Source: Pseudobdellovibrionaceae bacterium (GTDB taxonomy: Bacteria > Bdellovibrionota > Bdellovibrionia > Bdellovibrionales > Bdellovibrionaceae). From it: a DNA stretch of 37,144 nt. Under the pieces are notes generated by a model. That model worked only from the letters and a program-made list of their open reading frames with translations, had not been told where the DNA came from and made no database searches. The first letter of the stretch is position 1. Each line of letters begins with the position of its first letter. Made by a program: the position numbers and the translations under genes. The stretch covers positions 1 to 37,144 of the forward strand of contig JAEUWH010000074.1 of the NCBI GenBank assembly GCA_016785955.1, given 5' to 3'. This document shows, one piece after another, positions 26,398 to 32,266 of the stretch.

Positions 26398-26649
26398 ATG
26401 AAAAAAGATATGCATCCCAAAGTAAATACAGTGGTTTTTAAAGATATTTCTTGTGATTTCCAGTTCTTGGGAACATCAACATTGTCTTCAAAAGAAACTG
26501 TTAAATGGGAAGATGGTAAAGAATATCCCCTAATCAAAGTGGAGATTTCATCTGCATCTCACCCATTCTACACTGGTAAACAACGTTTATTAGATACTGA
26601 AGGCCGTGTAGATAAATTTAAGAAAAAATACGCTACATCTGCTAAGTAG
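26398..26649 (+). CDS. rpmE: 50S ribosomal protein bL31, zinc-free (type B) form
   Basis: An 83-residue bL31. The true start is the ATG at 26398 with AGAGG upstream; the frame extends further back without a ribosome site. [16 protein letters not shown] and the late [24 protein letters not shown] are typical of type B bL31. Only one Cys is present and the CxxC zinc ligands are absent, so this is the C-minus version, which in many bacteria replaces the zinc form under zinc limitation; here it may be the only copy. A strong terminator follows, then prfA. Confidence 0.93.
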   Translation: MKKDMHPKVNTVVFKDISCDFQFLGTSTLSSKETVKWEDGKEYPLIKVEISSASHPFYTGKQRLLDTEGRVDKFKKKYATSAK

Positions 26650-26673
26650 CTTCTCACGATTTCATATTTTAAG

Positions 26674-26707
26674 AATGCGATTAGAAACCCTAGTCGCATT
26701 TTTTTTT
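26674..26707 (+). terminator. Rho-independent terminator after rpmE
   Basis: An 11-bp stem with one T-G wobble (26674-26684 with 26690-26700) and a 5-nt loop is followed by a run of T to 26707. It separates rpmE from prfA, so prfA probably has its own promoter. Confidence 0.9.
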
Positions 26708-26772
26708 ACACGGGGGCGCCCAGACTGTTGGGGCGAAGTTTTGTCCTGTAACATACGAAATCTGAGGAATTT

Positions 26773-27843
26773 ATGTTTTCAAAATTAGATGAAGTTGAGT
26801 CGCGATACGAGCAAGTGAATTTATCACTTCAACGCCCGGATGTAGCGAATGATCAAAAAAAATATCGCGGCCTAATGAAAGAACTTTCCGACTTGGAGAA
26901 GGTAGTTGTGCTGTATCGCGATTATAAGACCAAAATCGCGTCACTTAAATCCAGCAAAGAGCAATTGACTAACGAATCTGATGTCGAAATGAAAGAGTTA
27001 TTTCGCGAAGAAATTCGTGAATTAGAAGCTGCCATTCCTTCTTTAGAAGAAAAGTTAAAGTTAGCTTTGCTTCCTAAAGATCCCAACGATGACAAAAATA
27101 TTATTCTCGAGATTCGTGCGGGTGCCGGTGGTGATGAAGCGTCTTTGTTCGCGGATGAACTGTTTCGTGCCTATGCCCACTACGCGGGAAAACAAGGCTG
27201 GAAGGCCGAGCTGATGGCCTACTCTGCAGGAAATGTCGGAGGAGCAAAAGAAGTTATCGCCTCTATTTCCGGTGAAAGTGTATACAGTAAACTGAAATAT
27301 GAAAGTGGTGTTCATCGTGTTCAGCGTGTTCCTGAAACTGAAGGCGCGGGTCGTGTTCATACCTCGACTATTACAGTTGCGGTAATTCCCGAGGTGGAAG
27401 AGGTCGAAGTAAAAATTGATATGAATGATATTAAAATCGATGTTATGCGCGCCAGTGGTGCCGGCGGTCAGTCGGTAAATAGAACTGAATCAGCGGTTCG
27501 CTTACATCATGGACCTTCGGGAATCATCGTTCACTGCCAAGAAGGAAAGTCCCAAACATCAAATAAAGAGCGCGCATTTAAAATTTTGTACTCTAAATTG
27601 CAAATGTTAGAGGATGAGAAGGCTCGTAAAGAAGCGAGTGATACACGTTTAGAGCAGATTGGTACGGGCGATCGTTCAGAGCGAATTCGTACGTACAACT
27701 TTCCTCAAACGCGAGTAACGGATCATAGAATTGGTTTGACCACCCATGCCTTGAATGAAATCATGGCAGGAGACTTGAGTATTTTAGTGGATTCACTAAC
27801 GGCTTATTACCAAGCGGAAGCTTTAAAACGACAAACGAGTTAA
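26773..27843 (+). CDS. prfA: Peptide chain release factor 1
   Basis: RF1 reads UAA and UAG stop codons and triggers peptide release. The 356-residue chain has the codon-recognition tripeptide P187-E188-T189 (P-x-T, RF1 type rather than SPF of RF2) in [17 protein letters not shown], and the catalytic G231-G232-Q233 in [16 protein letters not shown]. The N-terminal helical domain is full length. GAGGAA lies just upstream of the ATG. prmC follows after 2 bp, which couples the factor to the enzyme that methylates its GGQ glutamine. Confidence 0.97.
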   Translation: MFSKLDEVESRYEQVNLSLQRPDVANDQKKYRGLMKELSDLEKVVVLYRDYKTKIASLKSSKEQLTNESDVEMKELFREEIRELEAAIPSLEEKLKLALLPKDPNDDKNIILEIRAGAGGDEASLFADELFRAYAHYAGKQGWKAELMAYSAGNVGGAKEVIASISGESVYSKLKYESGVHRVQRVPETEGAGRVHTSTITVAVIPEVEEVEVKIDMNDIKIDVMRASGAGGQSVNRTESAVRLHHGPSGIIVHCQEGKSQTSNKERAFKILYSKLQMLEDEKARKEASDTRLEQIGTGDRSERIRTYNFPQTRVTDHRIGLTTHALNEIMAGDLSILVDSLTAYYQAEALKRQTS

Positions 27844-27845
27844 TT

Positions 27846-28832
27846 ATGACGATCAAAGAAGTTATGGATAAAACCACAACTTTCTTCAAGCAAAAGGGAT
27901 TTCTGTCTCCCCGCCTAGATGCTGAGTTATTAATTGCCCATGGCCTGGGCTGTGAGCGTTTGCAACTGTATCTTAAATTTGATCAACCGTTAAAAGAGCA
28001 TGAAGTCACATTGTTACGGGACTTGGTGAAGCGTCGTACAACGGGTGAACCTGTGGCCTATATCTTGGGTAAAAAAGACTTTTATAAAAACAGCTTCTTG
28101 GTGAATCAATCGGTTTTAATTCCCCGCCCAGAAACGGAAACGTTAGTGGAAATGGCCGCAAATTTTATTGAGTCTCAAAAACCATACAAGCAATTCAAAA
28201 TTTTGGATATCGGTGGTGGGTCTGGTTGTATAGGAATCTCGTTGGCAAAAGAATTTCCTGACGCTCATGTTACAATTATAGAGAAATCAAACGAAGCATC
28301 GGCAGTTATTGCAGAAAATGCTCGGCTTAATAAGGCGACGAATGTATCCCTAGTCCGTGTTGATGCAAGTGATATCGAATTATTCAAGCAATGCTGGAAT
28401 CCGCAAGATACAGTTTTCAAAGCCTCACAGAGTGATGTAAAAAGTAACTCAACGGCAAACGGTTGTGATGGCTTGGGTGTAAATTCTGATACTAGTGAAG
28501 TGTTGGCATCAGTATCTGCCGATTTGGTTTTTGATATAGTGGTTTCGAATCCTCCATACATTGCTAAAGACGATAAAGACGTAGAGGAGAACGTTAAAAA
28601 ATATGAACCGCAAGAAGCTTTGTTTGCGGATGAAGACGGTTATTTGTTTTTAAAAGATTGGACACAAAAATACGCTCAACTTTTGAGGGGCGGCGGGAAG
28701 ATGATTTTTGAGATGGGTCATACTCAAGGAAATAGGCTTTCAGAGTATTTACAAAAACTTAATATTTTTACATCAGTAAACGTAGTGAAAGATCTTTCTG
28801 GTAAAGATCGATTTATCGTAATGGTGAAGTAG
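27846..28832 (+). CDS. prmC: Release factor glutamine N5-methyltransferase
   Basis: PrmC methylates the GGQ glutamine of RF1 and RF2. The SAM-binding motif is ILDIGGGSGCIGISLA and the substrate-amide motif is NPPY (about residue 235) in VVSNPPYIAKDD; IPRPETE is also present. At 328 residues it is about 45 longer than usual because of an insertion of roughly 40 residues just before NPPY (about 182-225), rich in Ser, Asn and Asp. The insertion lies between two core strands, so it should form a surface loop. The gene begins 2 bp after prfA and ends 9 bp before murA. Confidence 0.94.
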   Translation: MTIKEVMDKTTTFFKQKGFLSPRLDAELLIAHGLGCERLQLYLKFDQPLKEHEVTLLRDLVKRRTTGEPVAYILGKKDFYKNSFLVNQSVLIPRPETETLVEMAANFIESQKPYKQFKILDIGGGSGCIGISLAKEFPDAHVTIIEKSNEASAVIAENARLNKATNVSLVRVDASDIELFKQCWNPQDTVFKASQSDVKSNSTANGCDGLGVNSDTSEVLASVSADLVFDIVVSNPPYIAKDDKDVEENVKKYEPQEALFADEDGYLFLKDWTQKYAQLLRGGGKMIFEMGHTQGNRLSEYLQKLNIFTSVNVVKDLSGKDRFIVMVK

Positions 28833-28841
28833 GCGGCGACA

Positions 28842-30095
28842 ATGGATAGAATGGCAGTAAAAAGTGGTCAGGTTCTTAATGGAAAAACTCACGCCAGCGG
28901 CGCTAAGAACTCGGCATTAAAGCTTTTGTTTTCGACAATTTTGGCCGAGGGCACTCACCAATTTAAAAATGTTCCTAACTTGAAAGATATTGAATCAACG
29001 TCGGCGCTTTTAGAAAGTTTAGGTATTTTGACCGAGCGTAAGGGCGAAGACTTCTTGGTGCATTCAAATAAAATCAGTAATTTTCAAGCGAGTTATGACT
29101 TAGTTCGTAAAATGCGAGCGAGTATTTTATGTCTTGGTCCGATGTTAACTAAATATGGGGAGGCGATTGTTTCACTTCCCGGTGGTTGTGCGATTGGATC
29201 TCGACCTATTGATCTGCACTTGGATGGCATGCGTACACTGGGTGCCGAGATTGAATTAAAAGAAGGTTTCGTTCATGCTAAAGCGAAACGCCTAAAAGGT
29301 GCAACAGTCTTGTTTGAAAATGTAACAGTTGGTGGAACTGAAAATGTGATGATGGCGGCAACATTAGCCGAAGGCATAACGATTCTTGAGAATGCGGCCA
29401 AAGAGCCAGAGATAGTTGATCTTGCGGAATACCTAATAAAGATGGGTGCTAAAATTACAGGTCATGGAACATCGATTATTAAAATTGAAGGTGTTGAAAA
29501 ACTGAAGCCGGCATCGCATACGGTGATGCCAGATAGAATCGAAGCCGGCACACTGCTGCTGGCTGGGGCCATCACGGGTGGCGAGGTGACAGTCGAAAAA
29601 TGTGTTCCTTCGCATTTGGACGCCTTGTTGTTTAAATTAAAAGAAGCGGGATTTAAAATCAGTCAGACAGATACAACAATGACGGTCGAGCGAGCTCAGG
29701 CTTGGGAGGCGGTTGATATTACAACCTCTCCTCATCCACAATTTCCAACGGATCTTCAGGCCCAGTTTATGGCACTGATGACAGTGGCTCAAGGTACGAG
29801 CGTGATTTCAGAAACAGTTTTTGAAAACCGATTTATGCATGTTCAAGAGTTGATGCGTCTTGGGGCGGACATCACTCCGAAATCTCGAGTAGCTGTTGTG
29901 CGCGGTAACCCAAACGGCTTGACGGCTGCGCCAGTGATGGCGACGGATCTGCGAGCCAGTGCCTGCCTAGTTTTGGCAGGCCTGGTGGCTAAGGGTGAAA
30001 CTGTAGTGAATCGCATTTATCATTTGGATCGAGGCTATGAGCGTATGGAAGATAAGCTCACCTCTCTGGGAGCCAAAGTTAAACGGATCGTTTAG
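28842..30095 (+). CDS. murA: UDP-N-acetylglucosamine 1-carboxyvinyltransferase
   Basis: MurA transfers enolpyruvate from PEP to UDP-GlcNAc, the first committed step of peptidoglycan synthesis. It is 417 residues long, the usual size. The active-site Cys lies in PGGCAIGSRPIDLHL (C116), so fosfomycin sensitivity is expected. NGKTHASGAKNSALKLL holds the conserved Lys and Asn near the N-terminus, and ATDLRASACLVLAG and HLDRGYERMEDKL are conserved late segments. It is the last gene of the prfA-prmC-murA run. Its stop codon directly abuts the stop codon of the convergent lipocalin gene. Confidence 0.97.
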   Translation: MDRMAVKSGQVLNGKTHASGAKNSALKLLFSTILAEGTHQFKNVPNLKDIESTSALLESLGILTERKGEDFLVHSNKISNFQASYDLVRKMRASILCLGPMLTKYGEAIVSLPGGCAIGSRPIDLHLDGMRTLGAEIELKEGFVHAKAKRLKGATVLFENVTVGGTENVMMAATLAEGITILENAAKEPEIVDLAEYLIKMGAKITGHGTSIIKIEGVEKLKPASHTVMPDRIEAGTLLLAGAITGGEVTVEKCVPSHLDALLFKLKEAGFKISQTDTTMTVERAQAWEAVDITTSPHPQFPTDLQAQFMALMTVAQGTSVISETVFENRFMHVQELMRLGADITPKSRVAVVRGNPNGLTAAPVMATDLRASACLVLAGLVAKGETVVNRIYHLDRGYERMEDKLTSLGAKVKRIV

Positions 30096-30662
30096 TTACT
30101 CGACGACATCACACAGTGGTTGGCGGGCTTTAAAACCACCATCTTGGATGGTGGTTAAAAATGCGCACGTATCATAGCCTTGTGCGTGAATTTTTTCCGC
30201 AATTATTTTTAGTTCACTAAGTGGAAGCACTGGCTCTCTGGACAAGATCCAGCCATACTTTTGTGACCCATCACCAACAATGGCCCAGCGATATTCTGAT
30301 TCGATATCCAAGATCCAATAGTCGCCACCGCCAATGAAAATCCAAGCACCTAACTTGATGAATGAAACTTTGAGTTTGGCATTTGATGTTTCATCGACAA
30401 TTTTAGCCATACCAGTGGCGGATTTAATGCCGCCGTTTTTATCTGTGCAGGAATTAAAAACTTGAATCTGACTTTTTTCTGCCAAGGTGTATTCTGCCGT
30501 CACATTTGATATACAGTCTCGCTGAAACGGCTGAGGTATTGCGGCCACTTCATACCATTTCCCTAGATAACGATTAAGATCGATAAATTCCGCTGTTTTA
30601 ATTTCACTCGCCGCTTGAGCAAGTTGAAAAATACATGTGATAGATAGTAGTAGTTTTATCAT
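30096..30662 (-). CDS. Secreted bacterial lipocalin (Blc-like)
   Basis: A 188-residue lipocalin with a signal peptide (MIKLLLSITCIFQLAQA, cut near residue 17). The first lipocalin motif G-x-W is in RYLGKWYEVAAIPQPFQ and the beta-barrel strands follow (YWILDIESEYRWAIVGD). Four Cys (in RDCISN, FNSCTD, YDTCAF and PLCDVV) could form two disulfides. It lacks a lipobox, so it is more likely a soluble periplasmic or secreted form than an outer-membrane lipoprotein. Family members bind lysophospholipids or fatty acids. AGGAGG lies 8 nt before the ATG. Confidence 0.93.
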   Translation of the reverse strand: MIKLLLSITCIFQLAQAASEIKTAEFIDLNRYLGKWYEVAAIPQPFQRDCISNVTAEYTLAEKSQIQVFNSCTDKNGGIKSATGMAKIVDETSNAKLKVSFIKLGAWIFIGGGDYWILDIESEYRWAIVGDGSQKYGWILSREPVLPLSELKIIAEKIHAQGYDTCAFLTTIQDGGFKARQPLCDVVE

Positions 30663-30734
30663 TTTGTGTTCCTCCTGTTATTCTTAGAGGTATTCCAAAA
30701 AAGAGTCTTAGACTATTCGGATTAAACTAGTTTG

Positions 30735-30750
30735 CTAGTATGCATACTAG
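30735..30750. repeat. 16-bp perfect palindrome over a stop codon
   Basis: CTAGTATGCATACTAG reads the same on both strands and covers the stop codon of the metallohydrolase gene. A second inverted pair, AAACTAGT at about 30725-30732 and ACTAGTTT from 30746, overlaps it, giving three CTAG sites in 30 bp. It lies upstream of the lipocalin gene, so it may be an operator or a weak terminator. Confidence 0.6.
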
Positions 30751-31793
30751 TTTTGATAAATACCTGTCTGCCCTTCTTTTAACACGATGAAGTTATCAAT
30801 TTTTTCTACACTTTTTGCTTTCTCTAAATCCAGAACGGGGTCGTCTATTCCTTCATCAGTCAACGGAAAAGTACCAAAGTGTATTCCGACAGAAAGGGTT
30901 GGTGATAAGTCGATATGAGCTTTGATCGCGTCGTCAGGGTTCATGTGCGCATCTTTCATAAACCAACGTGGCTCATACGCTCCGATAGGTAATAATGCGA
31001 GGCTAATTTTAGGAAATTTACTTTTAATTTCGCGAAAGTGATCTTTGTAACCGGTATCACCTGCAAAATAAATAGTATTGTCTTTAGTTTCGATCATAAA
31101 GCTGCACCATAGTGCTTTGTTCGTATCAGTCAGTGAGCGACGTGACCAATGGTGGGCGCGCAAGACATGAACTTTTAAACCCCACTCTGGCAAGTCTACA
31201 AATTCGTTCCAGTCTTTTTCTTGAATGCGTGGTTTTTTTGAAAATTTTAAATAGTGTGCATTTTCAAGAGGAACAATAAATAAAGGAGAAAATTTTTCGT
31301 TTAAAATTTTCAGCGATTCAAAATCCATGTGGTCATAGTGGTTGTGCGAGATCAAAACGATATCGATAGGTGGAAGTTTGTCGATCTCTATACCCGGCGG
31401 ACGTACGCGTTTTGGTCCGATAAAAGAGAGCGGGCTGGTTCGCTCTGAAAACACGGGGTCTGTAAGGATGTTGATCATTTTTTGTGATGTTTGAACTTGA
31501 ACTAAAAATGATGCATGATTGATAAAAGTTAGTGCGAATTGCCCTTTATTCAGTTTTTGAGGCAACTGTGGAGTTACTTCATTTTGTAATGTCTTGGGCC
31601 AGTCCTTAGATACCCGGGTCCACTGCCATTTCAAAACATCCCACAATGATTTGTCTTTGTGATCTACGGGATTATAAAAATGCTCACCGTTAAAATGGTT
31701 GCTCATGTTTTGAATTCCTTTAGTTGAACATTGAACGAGAAAAAAGAGCGCAAAGAGAATAACGATTTTTTTTCGTGGAGTTTTTGGTTTCAT
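30747..31793 (-). CDS. Metallo-beta-lactamase-fold hydrolase (NAPE-PLD-like), membrane-anchored
   Basis: The zinc-binding motif HxHxDH is SHNHYDHMD, and later ligand segments are RAHHWSRR, FAGDTGYKD and GIHFGTFPL. LTDPVFSERTSPLSFIGPKRVRPPGI is characteristic of the NAPE-PLD-like branch, whose members cleave phosphodiester bonds in N-acyl phospholipids. The ATG at 31793 gives 349 residues and starts a signal sequence (KKIVILFALFFLVQC-ST); Cys22 may be lipidated, but Gln at -1 is not the standard lipobox residue. No good ribosome site is seen before it. Its neighbour downstream on the same strand is the lipocalin. Confidence 0.85.
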   Translation of the reverse strand: MKPKTPRKKIVILFALFFLVQCSTKGIQNMSNHFNGEHFYNPVDHKDKSLWDVLKWQWTRVSKDWPKTLQNEVTPQLPQKLNKGQFALTFINHASFLVQVQTSQKMINILTDPVFSERTSPLSFIGPKRVRPPGIEIDKLPPIDIVLISHNHYDHMDFESLKILNEKFSPLFIVPLENAHYLKFSKKPRIQEKDWNEFVDLPEWGLKVHVLRAHHWSRRSLTDTNKALWCSFMIETKDNTIYFAGDTGYKDHFREIKSKFPKISLALLPIGAYEPRWFMKDAHMNPDDAIKAHIDLSPTLSVGIHFGTFPLTDEGIDDPVLDLEKAKSVEKIDNFIVLKEGQTGIYQN

Positions 31794-31833
31794 GAACTTA
31801 AAAGCGTATCTGTGGCGAATAGAAATAAAAAGC

Positions 31834-31870
31834 AAAAAAAAAGCCTCTGTGGAGGGGACCAAGAGGCTTT
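31834..31870 (-). terminator. Strong terminator on the minus strand
   Basis: On the minus strand a 9-bp stem (31862-31870 with 31840-31848), extended by a 3-bp inner stem with one bulged base, closes a UCCCCU hexaloop and runs into a U tract (31834-31839). It ends the candidate small RNA and separates it from the metallohydrolase gene. Confidence 0.85.
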
Positions 31871-31898
31871 GAAAAACAATCCTGGAGGGGTCCAAGGG
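31834..31898 (-). ncRNA. Candidate small RNA with two C-rich hairpin loops
   Basis: On the minus strand two hairpins follow each other: one with a CCCC loop (stem of TGGA/TCCA plus a wobble and a C-G pair, about 31881-31896) and the terminator hairpin with a UCCCCU loop. They arise from a 14-nt repeat at 31883-31896 and 31850-31863 with one mismatch. The loops are complementary to GGGG/GGAGG-like ribosome binding sites. A candidate promoter lies upstream: TATACA at 31929-31934, 18 bp, TATAAA at 31905-31910. This predicts a transcript of about 65 nt. Confidence 0.5.
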
Positions 31899-31942
31899 AC
31901 TGTATTTATATAAGATTTATCTTGAATATGTATAAGAAAATC

Positions 31943-32083
31943 TTAGATGGCAACACTTTTTTTAAGTGTTTTTATGTTTTTTGTTGACTCTAGAGTTATT
32001 ACTAAAGTCGATTCCGCTTTCGCATTAACAGCTAATAACAAAACAAAAACCACGTATAAAATCACTAAGAATTTCAAATGCAC
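31943..32083 (-). CDS. Possible tiny secreted peptide
   Basis: With a GTG start at 32083 this frame encodes 46 residues: a clear signal-peptide pattern (HLKFLVILYVVFVLLLAVNAKA, cut after AKA) and a 23-residue mature part with several Thr, Lys and Ser. No ribosome binding site is visible and homology is unknown, so it may be a chance frame. An upstream in-frame TTG at 32128 would lengthen it. An inverted repeat (31911-31918 with 31938-31945) overlaps its stop. Confidence 0.3.
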   Translation of the reverse strand: MHLKFLVILYVVFVLLLAVNAKAESTLVITLESTKNIKTLKKSVAI

Positions 32084-32172
32084 ATAATTTTCTAAAGCAA
32101 TCACGAAGCCAACGTCATCGGAACTCAAAGCTGTTATAAATCAAATGGGCGGAGGTCGAGTGCCAAAACCTG

Positions 32173-32190
32173 GTTGAACTCGAGTTCAAC
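32173..32190. promoter_or_regulatory. 18-bp perfect palindrome, possible operator
   Basis: The dyad at 32173-32190 is perfectly symmetric with no spacer and holds GAAC-N4-GTTC at its centre. CCAAA at 32163-32167 and TTTGG at 32191-32195 extend the symmetry with a bulge. It lies between two divergent reading frames, 77 bp before the TPR gene, where a regulator would bind. Confidence 0.5.
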
Positions 32191-32266
32191 TTTGGACCTT
32201 GGTTCTAATTTGGAACTGAAGCTATTCTTCTTTTGGTTGTGGATTTGAGTTTGATTAAAATAAAAT

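Noticed and set aside
30134-30156. A 10-bp hairpin near the end of the lipocalin gene as a murA terminator
   Set aside because: It lies inside the lipocalin coding sequence and on the plus strand is followed by A, not T; it encodes TTIQDGG on the other strand.
32173-32190. The palindrome as a Bdellovibrio LexA site
   Set aside because: The reported Bdellovibrio LexA site is a TTAC/GTAA type; this one only fits the Gram-positive core.
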